64,000 nt of DNA from Euglena gracilis (GCA_039621445.1 CP154956.1:75306192-75370191); one strand, 5' to 3'. Shown: positions 52,456 to 64,000, counted from the first letter of the stretch. Notes: generated by a model not told the origin, from the letters alone. Translations and numbers: made by a program.

Positions 52456-53405
52456 AAAATTGGTTTTGCAAAAGTGCAGCAAAATTTGCACTTGCAAGTT
52501 CAAATTGAAAGTGCAACATTTTTTTCTGTCCCTGCTGGCTCATCAGCGACCCCGTCCTCCGGTCACCACCACGCAGGCTCCACAATTATGCCCCCAGAAA
52601 AACCCGGCTCCTGGGCTGTTGGGCACTTCTGCCAGGGCCATTCCCAGTGTGCCAAACATCCACCGGAACAAAAACGCAGTGTTCCCAGCCCGTCCCCCAC
52701 GGCCCATCTGCCTCTGCGTTGAGATGGCAGCAGGTCTTGATGGGGGTTCCCCAAAAAGGTCTCCACACAAGGCAACCCCCCATCAGAGTGGCCCCTCCAT
52801 GCACTGTGGGGGAGGGGAGGTCAAATTCTGGCTTGGCGCTTTTGGCGACGAAGGAAAATGGCCACTTTGAGGGGACCAAAGTTTGCCAAAACTTTTGTCC
52901 ACTTGAGGGGGACACTTTGAGGGGGGGGGGTATGGTGGATGCTCTTGGTGGTGATCAATTTTTTTTTGCAACTGGCAAATAATTCATCCACCGTGGGTGC
53001 AGCGCCTAACGCAGCGTTGCGTTGCAAAGTGTGGCGTGCAAAGCGGCGCGCACGTGGCATGCAAAGCAAAAACTTAGACGGCCGGGAATGCACTTTTCAT
53101 TTTTGGTGTTTTTTTGCACACCTGCGCATTCTTTTGTGACCAACTGTGTTGCCATCACTTGACGGGGCGGCCGACCCGTCAGCTGAAACCCCTAGTACCA
53201 AAATGGGTACCACTACCTTCGACCCCCCGGTTTTTTTCCTGGGCAAACCGACTTTTTTCGTTTTGAAAATGGTGGTTTTCCACCTCCGCCGACCGAGGGA
53301 AAACCCCCATCTGCCGAAGTAGGTGCGACACAAAACACTGTTTTACGAGGACGAACCCTCGTCAGATGAAGGCGTTGTACCTGTCACTGTCCCCCCTGTT
53401 TTGTG
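52456..53405. other. Spacer with a GC-rich island, no supported gene
   Basis: A GC-rich stretch at 52,540-52,810 is open in several frames on both strands, including a 109-codon minus frame. I see no family match and no splice signature that selects one frame. Confidence 0.4.
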
Positions 53406-53409
53406 GTGC

Positions 53410-56165
53410 CGAGTGAATGCGCAGGTGCGCATTCACCCCCTCCCGTATGTAGTCTGCATTCAGAGAGTGGTGGGGTGTGTGTGTGTGTGTGTTAAAATCA
53501 AGACCAGATGTCTGTAGGGGAGGGCTCGTTACCCTCCTCAGGCTGCCTGCTGTTTGCCAGTGCACCAGAGGGGTGCACTGCACCCCTCTGTGACACTTGC
53601 AGGCACAGCACCCCTCCAATGGCGCACGCAGTCTGCTCCGCATGTACCTTCTCATAGGCACCACGGCACATCACCATGTGCGACCACCTGTGTTCAGGTC
53701 TGACGTTTGTGATGGGGTGCTGGATATGGAAGGGGGGGGGCTGGCTTGCACTCCTCTCCTGTGTGTCACTGGTTTTAAAAGCTACGGAGCGGAGCCCCGC
53801 TTGAACCCTTTTTGCCACAGATAACACCCTCCAGAACAGCCCTCACAAACGATGTAAAATGGCTCCTTTCCGAGGTTGCATGAGGCTCATGAATGCGCAC
53901 GTGCGCACTCTTGAGGCCATTCCTTCGTTGGCTGGCTGTGATTCTATCTGCAGGAGAGCAGGAGGGGAGCAGCGCTGGGCATCCACAAGAGTGCGCACCT
54001 GCGCATTTCATGAGGGGGAGTGCGCAGGTGCGCATTCTCTGTGCTGTGGGGAGTTGTGTCTCGCATTCCTGAACCCAGTGCCAGCACAGCATTGTGGCAG
54101 GGCCACCCCCATGGTGCACTGCTGGCCTTTTTGTCAGCAATTTCAGAGGCATCTCATTGCACAGGAGGATGCCGCCAGAGTAGGGTGAACGTCTCCCGGG
54201 CTGTGCCTCCACCTTGTGTGCTGAGTTGTTTGGCATGGCCTTGTACAGCAACCTCCTACCAGGGTGTTTTAAGGGGAGACACAAGAAGGGAATGCGGATG
54301 TGCGCATTCACCCCGATGTGCCATGTTTGACTGCAGCCATTGCAGATGGGGTGTGTGGAGAAAGTGTGTTCACATGTGCTTTCCTTGGTCTTCACAGCCG
54401 CCAGGGGTTGTGTAGTTTGCAGTGCTGGAGCGTCGACTCTGAGTACATGATAAAAAAGGGTTCTGTGTGGTGGGTGACGTTTGTTGCCAACAAGGCCACA
54501 GGTGGTGGTCATCCTCTGCCGTCTTTCGCTCCAGGGCTGCCTCGTCCTCGGACACCATTGGATCCTCACAGGGAGGTCTGCACTTCAACCGTGTGTTCAA
54601 ACCCAGGCCAGGCGGGGGGAGTTGGTGTGGGTGGTGGCATACCCACCTGGGAGTGAAAATATTCGACGGTGTGGCTGTCATTCAAAGAAAGGCACAGGAC
54701 GATTTTTTGCGCATGTGCGCATTCACGGGCTTTTCACTCGTGCCATGAAGGACTGCTGACCCCATTTGGGAATTAGGGTGCCCGTCACCGAGGAATTTCC
54801 TCGGCCACTGAAGTCCCTTTCTCACCCGTATGCCCTTGGTACGACACAGTGTAATACACAAAAAAAGCAGAACGGAAAAATTCTTGGGTTTATCGGCAAG
54901 TTTTTGTTGTGATGTGCTTGTGCCTGTCTCACGATCTCAAGGGCCTGGAGAAAATTTGGGGCAAGGACTAACCAGTGGTGTTCGCTTCTTTGAGTCCATT
55001 TGGATTGTGAATTAATTCTGTGTTTACAGACCGTTTTTGGGAATGATGCCAAAGGTGGTGACAGGTGTGGAGCAAGTCACCACGCACATGCAACCGTCCC
55101 CCATCTGGGGGAGGTGATAGGGAGGCTGCTGCCAGCGTTGTCTGACCCCACGCCCCAGAGCGTGCATGGCAGCACACAGCCAATAGGCTCCCTGAACAAC
55201 CTTATGTTGGGCTGCAGTGCACGGTGCCAGGAGCACTGTGCCCCACAATTAGGGTCAACGCAGGGGGTTGTGTCTGGTTCCACACACAGTGCTCACGGGG
55301 TTGACTGTACCAGACCACACCCTGAAACACCACACCTGCAGCAGCATGGAAAACCCTGGGCTCGGCGACGGCAGGCACAAATTCATGTCCTTCAGTGACA
55401 GGGGAACTAACCCCCTGCAACGCAAGTCACCGAACAAATCAGAATGCGCACCTGCGCATTCCACTTCACCCGCTGCATCCAGTGCCCAGCCGAGCCTACG
55501 CTGCTCTCATGAACGTGTCACACACCCATGTTCTACAAGCCCGAAACCACATCACAGCGGTGCACAGCTCGCATTCAAGGCAGGCAAACAACAGGCCGTA
55601 CCCAGTGTGTCCTTCAACATCAATGCGCGTGTGCGCATTCCCCCTTCCCACAGCCTGTGTCCATTCCAAAAAATGCGCACCTGCGCATTCTTTTGGGTTT
55701 CCAAAAAAATGCGCAGGTGCACATTCTTCGGCCCTGATACTCAGTGACACCCCCATTGTTTTGACCTTGGGAGGGCTGTGTCTTTGTGGCTGCAAGGTGT
55801 TCTCTTCCATGCTCATCCCAGGTTCACCAGGCCCTGCCCCCAGAAGCCATCAGCACACATCGGTGAACACAAGGTGTCACACCCAGGTCCAGGCTTCCCT
55901 GCGTCGTCCGTGTTCCGCATGTCGTGTGGAGTGTGCTGAGTGTGTGTCCATCCACGCACTGTACCACAGTCGTCGTGAAACAGCTGTAAACAGCATGATA
56001 CGTGGTTGAAGCAGAATACTGGGGGGTGGTTCCTGGGGTCGCGTTAAATCCAAACAGCTCATTTTTATGGTGTTTACCCCCAGTCTGGAAGAGGCATCAA
56101 ACCATGCAAAATGCGCACCTGCGCACTCCGCGCCCAAAATGCGCGGATGCGCATTTTCACCAAAC
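53410..56165. repeat. Cluster of GAATGCGCACCTGCGCATTC palindromes
   Basis: About twelve 20-bp near-perfect palindromes at roughly 53,414, 53,891, 53,988, 54,018, 54,291, 54,705, 55,443, 55,622, 55,672, 55,708, 56,110 and 56,138. Each has AATGCGCA, a variable centre and TGCGCATT. Direction of the centre (ACC/GGT) varies. The DNA between copies is unrelated. ORFs through this region keep reading AHLRI or CAGAHS, which comes from the palindromes. The 264-codon minus ORF at 53,775-54,569 is therefore not accepted as a gene. Confidence 0.85.
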
Positions 56166-57605
56166 CTGCCTAAATTTTGTGACTCAACAAGAAAAGTGCA
56201 TTCCCGGCCGTCTAAGAAAAATTCTGTCTTTATCTCCGTCTTTAGGAACATTTCACCCATTGATCAAGTCCTCTGTGCATCAGACGACCAGCGATCGCCC
56301 TTAATTACAGCCAAAGTATTTGGAGTTCTTCTCCCGGAGATTTTAACCCCCCCCAAATGATATAGAGCCATTTTATGATCATGCGATTCGTCCCGTTTTG
56401 GTCTGTGTGATATTTATCTTCACCCCCCTCCAATTGCCAAACTGGGGGGACCCAAATTCGCCCAGAGTTTTGCCTCAAAAAATTTTGCCTCAAAGGGCTT
56501 CGTTTTCGGTCCCGAGCATTTCCTTTGACTCTGCTGCATTCTGAGAGGATTTGAAAGCATCCATTTCTTGATCCGGAGGGGAACCCCACCCCAGGGGGGG
56601 GGAGGGGGTCCAGCCAGCCAGCACTAGCAGCTAGCAGCTTTGAGCAGAGCTGCCGACCCCCCCCCCCCGGATGTGCTGAAATAAATCTGGGCCAGCCCAG
56701 TGCAGCCGGGCTGAACCGAATAACGCGACAGCACGTGTTTCAAGCCAGCCCCAGGGTCTTTAAGAAAACCCCTGCCCAAAAGCTCAAAAAAAACAGACCA
56801 AAAAAAAATGAATTTTCAGGGGTGGGTCCAGTGGGGGTTACAGCACGAAACATATTGTCAGTGGTTTAATTTGGAATCGCTGACTGTGAAAATTCAACAA
56901 TTTAATATGAATCAATAATTAATCATCAATAATCAATAATTAGGATTTTATTACCAATAGGAATTTTATTACCAATTTCAGATACCAACCCATATTACCA
57001 ACCCACAATAACACAATTTCAAGCCCTTTTAAAAGGGATCAAAGCTGAAAATTCCATGAAAATAGGCATCAGGCAACAAAAAAAGCAAAGGAATTGGCCC
57101 AAAGAGGGTCCTGGGTCAGTTATTGGGAGGGGGGTCATGGGGAACACCTCTTAAAAAATGGCCGAGGGTGCTATTTGATAGGGCTTTCCAAGGGCTTCTC
57201 TGCTGCTCGATACTTCTTCATTCCATGTCATTTTGAGATTATTTTTTTTTGCCAAAGACATCTGGCCTCCCCACAGGGGGTAGGTGACAAAGCACAACAT
57301 GAACCAACCTCGGGGAACATCTCGCCGAAAGCGCAGAAATTTCAACGTCAAAATATTTATCAAGTCCTTGGCCAACAACACAAACCAAACCAAACAAACA
57401 CGGTTCTGCCCCCAAAACCCACAAAAACAGCGAAGAGTGCAAACAAAATGGTTTTTGTTTCCCAGTGTCCCTGTCGCCCCCCCCCAAAGATGCAGGCCAA
57501 AAGAAAAGAAAAAACCATATTAAAGTGGCCATTTATTTAACGACTAAAATATCAGTTTTTTGTGACGTTGGTTTTGGCAAACATGATACCATACTCATTT
57601 CACAG
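56166..57605. other. Intergenic DNA
   Basis: Holds C/G-run blocks, an AT-rich stretch with repeated AATCAATAATT/ACCAAT words near 56,900-57,010, and a unit near 57,170 related to those at 24,900 and 48,600. No gene is supported. Confidence 0.45.
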
Positions 57606-60318
57606 GTTTTGCAAACAAGGTGTTGAAGTTCCCATGTGGTTTGTCAACTTTTGTTGACAGCTCCAATGGCATTGTTCATGTTGACCTTTCATCCAAGCTG
57701 AGCCAAATGGTGTGTTTTGTGAAGGAGGATCAAGGTGTGTTTTGGCCACGAGGTGACATTGTTGGATTTTGCTTCTTGGCCAAGTTTGTGCAAGAAGGAT
57801 CACAGCTCATGATCAAACAATTTGTCCAATTACCACTCCATCACCCACACATGAAATGGGGTTTTTGCGACATAAGTTGAGTCACCAGGAAAACCAATGA
57901 ACAATTTTCCAATATGGATGACAAAAACACCGGTACACAGGAATTTCTTCTTGGTATTGTTTTGCCATTTTGGTTAGATCAAGGTTTGCAAAACAATGTT
58001 TGTTGTTGTTTCCCGCTCCAGGTGTGCCAAGTGTTCATTTGCATATTGCCAACCAAAGCTGTGCACAATTACTGAAATTTTGGGTGTTGAGGTCTTCTGG
58101 TTGTGCAGGCAATGTGGTTTATCAATTTTTCTATGTTGTGTTTTTCCATATGGAGTCATATCAAAACCATGATTTTTGTTATTTGATTGTCGGTGGCAAA
58201 GTTTTTTTTCTTGGCTGAAGATGTGCATTCATCAATCATGACCATGATGAAGGCAACAGAAAGACGCCATCAAGATCATCAGAAAAGAGGTCCATAAGAA
58301 TTTTTTTTTCAGATAGAGGGACAGTGGAGGGAGATGTGACCGCTACCTCTCACCTCTACCTCTATTTCTATTCCATGCCATGCCAAAAAATGATTTTTGC
58401 TTTTTTTTATTGCTTTTGCATTTTTGCGTATTTTTTTGTTTTTTGTTTTCTCTGCTTCTCTGGTTTTTTGAGTTTTGTGTTTGGGGGTCTTTGCGGGTGT
58501 GCATTGATGTACGTTGTGTTTTGTATGTTGCTGTTTTGCAATGCCAGTCGTTGGACTGGCCACAGACTGGTTAATAGACCAACTGGCTTACCCCCCCCCA
58601 TTGAATTTCGGTTTCCTTTCCTCGGAGGTTGTTTAGCTTGGGTGCACAATTGCATATTCATTCACACTGAAATATTATGTTCAACAATGTCACAAATGTT
58701 TCTCTTTGTTACAAAAAATGTTACCCCTCAGGTCAATGCCTTCCAATGAATCTTATTCATCGCAGCTGAAGGTTGTGATGAACCTAAGCAACACCCTCTT
58801 TGCCAGTGTCCTGCGCATATGTTCTCCTCGCTCCAACATGGTTTCGTGAAGTCTGACCTGCTCATTTCGGCCAGCTGCACATCCACGGGACGTTGCCTGG
58901 ATGGCTCATCATTCTGAGATACCTCTGCCCTTCACAACCGAGAATGCAAGCCCCAGACCAATGAAGCTCAGGCATTTCAGGATTTGCATGAAACAACGTC
59001 TTCAATCTTAATCCAGTGCCCCCCCCTGCCCCCGTGTATTCAGCTGCTAGATTGCAACAACGTGCCTCCCCACCTCCATCAGAAGCTGGTCCAATCCAGT
59101 CCTCATCTATCTTTGAATAGTTGAATGAGAATTTGGAAAACAAAATGCTGTTTTCACATGAACTTTAGTTGATCTGTAGAAAATTGGACAAAAAACATAT
59201 TTTTTTTGCATACTATTCTCTTATGAGTATCATTCCTCTTCATGTATTTTTTTTTTGCGCTGCATTGTCGTCATTTTATCCCCTGGTCCAGTGATTGGGT
59301 CCCAAAGTCAGAGGCATTATTTATTTTGGTGCCCATTTTGTTTTGTTTCTTTGTAGTCTTATTTTGCAATGATGGTGCAAAATGACAAAGCAACAAATTC
59401 ATTTTCACCTGTTTGTCAAATGAGTGAATAAAACAGCTCCTCGCCTGGTGATGGGCATCCAGCCAAAGTTGTTGTTGATGTTATCAGCGGGGTTCTGCAA
59501 CTGCTCCAAGGTTGCTTTGATACCTCACACATTTCGACAATTGCCAAACAGGTGTCCGAGTGTGAGGATGCTAACCTTACCCAATTGGTGTTGCTGTTTG
59601 AAGTTTTGTTGTCTTTGTTATTCACCAGACTGGGAACGACGTTTCTGTTTTGGGTTCTTTTGCTGTTTTTGGGCGCATTTTCCCCATGTCCCTGGGTGGA
59701 TTTGAGAGAAAAAAAACTCAACTCAAACATCTCAACTGATAGAGTCGAGAAACGTCCGATGTGTGGTGCAGGCAGAGGCAGGCGGAATAGTGTTAGCACA
59801 TGAAAGATTGTTTTCCCTTCCTTTCATAAGTTTTTTGTGCAGGACCAATCCTGATTCCTGCGCCAGAGGCAAGCATCTTTTTAATTTATCCCAACAGAAG
59901 TGAGTGCAGGTCTTTTTTGTCATTTCATAATTGTTCGAAGTCTTTCTCATCCCCAGCAATACATCTTCTGATGGAGTACTAATTCTGCTCCAGTTGACTT
60001 GTCAACTCATTACAGTTGCGTGTGATTTTGTCTTATAAATATATTATAACACAGCCAACAATAATGGAAAGTGTTTTCTGCCATTATTATATTTTTTTTA
60101 TCAAAAGGCATCTGCACTTGGACGCGTTGTTTTATCCACACCCGAGCATCCACAGGGGATAAGGGTCCAAACCCACACGATTGCTTAAGGTGTGTCCCCT
60201 GGGGGTGAGGTCGAACAGGGACATCCGGTCGTGGTCACCCGGCGCAACAAGCACTGTACATTTTTATTGGGAATTGGCCAAAATCCAATGGCTTTTAGCC
60301 ACTTTGTGTGTTTTTGTG

Positions 60319-60351
<33 letters not shown>

Positions 60352-61015
60352 GATGTGTGTATGTGTGCGTGTGCGCGTGTGTGTTGTTTGATGTGTTTAT
60401 GTGGGTGTGTGGGTGTGCACATGCCACAATTTATCATTATTGTTATTGTTTTAATAAACAAGGAGTGTTTGTTGGAATGTTTGAGTGCGGCCTCTGCCCT
60501 ATTGTTCCTCCTGATATGCATATTTTATAGTCAAAATCAATTGACAAGAGCTGGGAAAGGATAAGACCCACAATTTCTTGGATGTTGTGATATGGTGGCA
60601 TTGAGCTGCTGAAAACTTGAAGGGAAACCCCAATTGTTCGCATTCCACATCAATTCGCCTTCCAAAATCTTTCCCAGGATGGGGGAGACACATATTCTGT
60701 TCATTTTGAGCTCAATTTGATTCCTTGTGGATGTCCACCAGCATCAATTCCAGCATTCAATCACCAAAAAGACCTGTTAAGGATTGAAGCAGTGTCGACT
60801 GAACTGCTGCAGGCCATACACAGTCGTAATTTATGGTGCAAACCTCACATAATTTGCTTGCAGGACCCTCTGGCCAGTGTTGTGCATTGGAGGATGCTTT
60901 TTTATGCCAGGGGGGTGGTGCACTCCTGAATGCAACCAATCCCAGACGGAGTGGGGATGGCTTTCTAGACGGATGGAGGATTGATCTTTCGGCCAAGTCT
61001 TTTCCGGCTGCCTGA
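57606..61015 (+). CDS. Candidate multi-exon gene, function unknown
   Basis: Separate open segments each begin directly after a CAG. They are 57,606-57,880 (KVLKFPCGLSTFVDSSNG, DIVGFCFLAKFVQEG), 59,437-about 59,631 (AKVVVDVISGVLQLLQGCF, ISTIAKQVSECEDANL), 60,678-60,825 (DTYSVHFELNLIPCGC, LLRIEAVSTELLQAIHS) and 60,864-61,015 (LEDAFLCQGGGALLNATN, stop). A segment after CTCCAG at 58,020 may add CAKCSFAYC and WLCRQCG, two CxxC pairs as in a zinc ribbon. These look like conventional GT-AG exons with AT-rich codons, unlike the V-ATPase exons. Exons may belong to more than one gene. The last two are only 38 nt apart, short for an intron. No family is recognised, and the minus strand at 60,757-61,057 is also open. 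Confidence 0.35.
60319..60420. repeat. (GT)n and GTGTTTGATGTGT repeats
   Basis: A run of about 14 TG units, then diverged TG-rich text with a repeated TGTTTGATGTGT word. Confidence 0.9.
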
Positions 61016-61432
61016 GGCGCTGCATTCAGGATAAGCTGCCCCAAAGGTGCTTGGATCCAGGGGGGGGGGGGAAACGCAAATGCGTTTTTTTGCGTTTTTT
61101 TGCGTTTTTCAATTTTCGGAAAATTTGCGTTTTTTGCGTTTTTTTGCGTTTTTTTTTGCAATTTTTTTGCAATTTTTTTTGCGTTTTTTATTTTTACATT
61201 TTTTTTGATTTTTGCGCCTCCAAATTATTGTATGCATCGCCTTGCTCACATTTCATATGCTTTTATTTACCACCATGCACCAGCTATGCTATTTTAGACG
61301 TGCGCTGTGGTAGTGAGTGAACTAATTCTTTGTGTCCTCCACACAGCCGGGTCTTTGATACTTTCTTCCCAATGCTGTGTGGAGGAATGAGCTACTTATG
61401 AGGGTTGTTCTTTGCTTTAATGCAGGGACACC

Positions 61433-63488
61433 ATGGAATCTGAACATGAAGTTGATGCTCTGGCGTTGGCAACTGCAGATGGAGCTTCTGAAGTTGAAAT
61501 GGACGTGGATGATCAAGATGCAAATGAAAGCCATAACAAGAAACGCAAATTCAATTATGGAGCCAAGACCAGTGATTTCTTTCGTTGGTGACATCAGGGT
61601 GAGTTGTGCTTGAAACAGGTTTCAACCCGTGCCAAAAAGGATGCAATTCTCATTTGACGGCATGCATACATGAACTCAACTCCTTCATTTGTCAAGCGCG
61701 CGTGGCTGCCAACCTCCCCAGGTGCTTTAAAAAAAATTTCTGGTCAAGACAACACCGGCTTCGAGGGTCAAGCAATTCCCTTTGGGCACTTTTGAAGTCC
61801 GTGGTGATGCGATGTGGTGTTGCGCTTGTCAGAAGCCTGTTGACCATGACCAGGGGTAACTAGTAAAAAAATTGAAATTTGTGGTTTTTCAGAGACTTGT
61901 TCCCCTGCTGGCACACGGAAATGCTCTGCACAGCAGCATTTGCAGAAGAAGTTACACAAGGACAATTTAAGAAGGTCTTCCAGAACGATCACCACAGTGG
62001 CCACAACAGTGGATGTGTCGCAACCATAGATTCATTTAACCCCTGTGTGACCCCTCCCCCCGGGACATCCTGGGGGGGGGGGGTTTCGGGAGTGGGTGGG
62101 TGGGTTGGGGCCTCAGGAAATCCACCCCAGGGGGGGTCCACCGCCCCAAAACCCACCCAAAATCAAGCCAAATCCGGCCAAACACCCAAAAATTATCTCT
62201 CCGGGGGGTCACTGAGTGAATCTATGGTCGCAACCAGCATCTCAAGTATCAACATCCACCGCATCATATGTTGTGCCAATTGCACCCGAGCGTGCGAAGG
62301 TGTGGCTTTCACCATTGAACTTAACAACCACATATTTGTTTGGTTTGATCAGGTTCAAAGGGATCTCAAAGAGATGATGTCTGTGCAAGAGCACATCCAA
62401 GATGCAAGGGATGACCTTTGTGCTGCATTCCTCGCTGCAGGTTTGTGTAAAAATCATTATCTTGTGCCTTTCTTGACACTGCTTAGGCATCCCATTGGAG
62501 AAGATTGAGCACCCAAGCATTCAAGGGTTCCTGCACAAAACATCAAAATTCTTCGGCTGCTACCCAAAAGGAGCGAAGGAGATGCATGCATGTGTCGATC
62601 GAGTTTACAAGGTAAGTTGTTTTGTCGTGAGTGCCCATGACATGCATGCTTGTGTTGCTCGAGTTTGTAACGTAAGTCGCTTGTCATGATGGCTCAAGGC
62701 TTTCTTGTTGTTGGAGTGCACATCTTTTTCCTCGCTTGGGTGGTTGATGTCTATGTTTTCGCAGAGACATTTCAAAGAAATACGGCGACTCCTCTACGAG
62801 CACGACGTTGCTATCAGCTTTGACGAGACCACGGGTTGAGAGCTTGTTTCAGAAATTGAAGGACCAAAAACCCATGCGTTCCATGCTGAGTCAAGCTGCA
62901 ACTAGGGGTTACAAGTACCTTGATGTCGTGATGCGTCGGCACCCTAAACAATGGCAATTTTACAAGGAGGTTCGTGTGCTCAATCCAAGTAATTTGCCAT
63001 CACTCCTTCCTTCGGCTTCAGAATATCCCACTTTAGGACTTCCGGTGGCTCACAAGGATTTTGCAGCCGAGTGGGGAAAATATTGTCGCGTGGAACGCAT
63101 CTATCCCTCCAACCCCGAAGAGCTGAGCTGATGGCGTTTTGGTCAAGACACCAAGGTGTTTTGGCCGAAACTGCCAAGCTGCTTCTAAGTGTTCCAGTCA
63201 CCTCTGCTGATGTGGATGCCATGCTTTTCTTTATTTTGGTGCAAATTACTTTGCATTATTGCTTAATGGTCAAATTCCGACTCATCATTTGCCGCGACGG
63301 GAATCATCGATCAAAATCATTTGCTTCTGTTCCACTTTTGGTGTCGCCTTTCAAAGACTGGCATGCACCCACGCTCCTTCAGTCTGGCTGGTGTCATTGA
63401 CACCAAACTCCGCCATTCTCTCCCCGATGATTCCCGTCGTGCCACGTGCATGTTGATGTTCAATGGTGACATTGAAGGACGATTCTAG
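61433..63488 (+). pseudogene. hAT-family transposase gene, damaged
   Basis: The first exon starts at ATG 61433 (MESEHEVDALALATADG, then the basic stretch NKKRKFNYGAK). Exons with clear conventional GT-AG borders are 62353-62440, 62487-62611 and from 62765. They join in phase to CAAFLAAG-IPLEKIEHPSIQG, then FKEIRRLLYEHDVAISFDETT, the usual hAT segment with the first catalytic Asp. Directly after DETTG comes TGA at 62837-62839. Another frame then runs to 63131 (VRVLNPSNLPSLLPSASEY). A third carries AFWSRHQGVLAETAKLLLSV and PVTSADVD, the hAT dimerisation region, and continues with SFSLAGVIDTKLRHSL to TAG at 63486-63488. The central 200 or more residues of a normal hAT transposase are missing at the DETT junction. 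The frame breaks at 62,837 and about 63,120 suggest an inactive, internally deleted copy. The splicing of the N-terminal part (61,588-62,016) is unresolved. Confidence 0.8.
62017..62234. mobile_element. 202-bp intron-like TIR element inside the transposase gene
   Basis: The element at 62025-62226 starts CATAGATTCA and ends TGAATCTATG, a perfect 10-bp TIR. It lies between perfect 8-bp repeats GTCGCAAC at 62017-62024 and 62227-62234. It belongs to the same family as 13055-13376. Removing the element with one repeat copy joins an open frame, TTVDVSQP-ASQVSTSTASYV. As an intron it would read AAC-CAT at the 5' end and ATG-GTCGC at the 3' end, the nonconventional register. Confidence 0.88.
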
Positions 63489-63755
63489 TCACCCGAACTC
63501 AGCGTGTCACACTCCCCAAATGCGATTGCATTTCTGCTCTTTGTGCCTCGAAGCTCTGGTGAGGCCCCTTTGACACAAAAGACGTGTTATTTCATTACCT
63601 TCGGCCTTCATGTTACCACAAAGGCAAGGGAATCCTTTTCATCCCAATTTGCTTTTTTTTTTGCGTTTTTTTGCGTTTTTTTTGCGTTTTTTTGCGTTTT
63701 TTTGCGTCGCGTTTTTTGAGGTGCCCTGTTGCGTTTTTCCCCCCCCTGTTGGATC

Positions 63756-64000
63756 TGTGGTGGTGAGAGGAACCACACACAACCACTGCCCATGACCCAG
63801 TGCGACAGGCTGCTGGGTGCCACTGGGGGCACATCCTCCACGACTTCCACGAACAAGGGTCAGGCTCCACCACAATGAATTAATATTTAATATCTCTGGT
63901 GTTTGATTTTGTTTGAACCTCAACCATTGGTGGCGGCTTGAAGCTTTGTGAGTCCCTGCAAAAAAGGTGTGGGCCGGGGTAATGTGGTTGGGTCATTTTT
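63756..64000. other. Right flank of the hAT element
   Basis: The minus strand is open from about 63,856 to the element edge (VEVVEDVPPVAPSSLSHWV). The frame matches that of the minus strand left of the element. No other feature is seen. Confidence 0.35.

Larger units (their letters stand above)
61051..63755. mobile_element. hAT transposon, TIRs and direct repeats intact
   Basis: The element runs from CAGGGGGGGG at 61058 to CCCCCCCTG at 63748 (2,691 bp). TTGGATC lies on both sides (61051-61057 and 63749-63755). Inside each end, GGGGAAA(AA)CGCAA forms an inverted repeat, followed by T-rich TTTTTTTGCG repeats (61,082-61,195 and 63,655-63,735). hAT elements usually give 8-bp duplications; here 7 bp match exactly. 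It encodes the transposase described separately and is itself interrupted by the element at 62025-62226. Confidence 0.85.

Noticed and set aside
52540-52915. GC-rich exon at 52.5-52.9 kb
   Set aside because: Open in several frames on both strands, with no recognisable family and no consistent splice pattern.
53775-54569. 264-codon minus-strand ORF
   Set aside because: It runs through several copies of the GCGCA palindrome, the composition is erratic, and no motif or splice context supports it.
53410-56165. CRISPR-like repeat-spacer array
   Set aside because: Palindromes are spaced irregularly from about 30 to over 700 bp and occur in varied forms; no cas-like gene is present.

Overview
This window looks like nuclear DNA from a euglenid (Euglena-like) protist. 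It has few genes, spread over long repeat-rich stretches. The exons that can be recognised are short and GC-rich, and they sit in AT-rich DNA full of long C or G runs. The strongest clue is the splice sites. In the best-resolved gene, V-ATPase subunit D, the introns mostly lack GT-AG ends. Four of its six introns read NNN-CAG at the 5' end and CTG-NNNNN at the 3' end, which is the known pattern of euglenid nonconventional introns. The species assignment is inferred; no rRNA or organelle sequence is present.

Layout. 52-11,289 (minus): seven exons of a C2-domain gene that runs off the left edge. 11,290-14,065: spacer with a 322-bp MITE at 13,055-13,376 and a possible zinc-finger remnant further left at 9,960-10,311, inside a C2-gene intron. 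14,066-17,223 (minus): complete V-ATPase subunit D gene in seven exons. 17,920-19,000 (minus): C-terminal part of an exostosin/GT47-like glycosyltransferase. 20.4-23.5 kb: cluster of short palindromes. 27.8-28.5 kb: exact 339-bp tandem duplication. 31.1-34.2 kb: large inverted repeat. 39.7-49 kb: C-rich terminal-inverted-repeat elements, minisatellites and one unassigned ORF. 50,012-52,058: hAT-like element holding a tandem tRNA array and one better-formed tRNA. 53.4-56.2 kb: second palindrome cluster. 57.6-61.0 kb (plus): exons of an unrecognised gene. 61,058-63,748: near-complete hAT transposon with TIRs, a target duplication and a damaged transposase gene.

The common thread is mobile DNA that behaves like introns. 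Intron 1 of the V-ATPase gene has a perfect 14-bp terminal inverted repeat. Intron 3 of the same gene is a 112-bp TIR element between perfect 8-bp direct repeats. A 202-bp element with a perfect 10-bp TIR and 8-bp target duplication interrupts an open frame of the hAT transposase gene, and its family member at 13,055 has its own 8-bp duplication. In both elements with intact duplications, the intron register would be the last 3 nt of one target copy, then the element, then the first 5 nt of the other copy. This explains why the conserved bases of these introns lie at +4..+6 and -8..-6. The sequence therefore supports the view that nonconventional introns here are, or descend from, TIR DNA elements that insert with 8-bp duplications.
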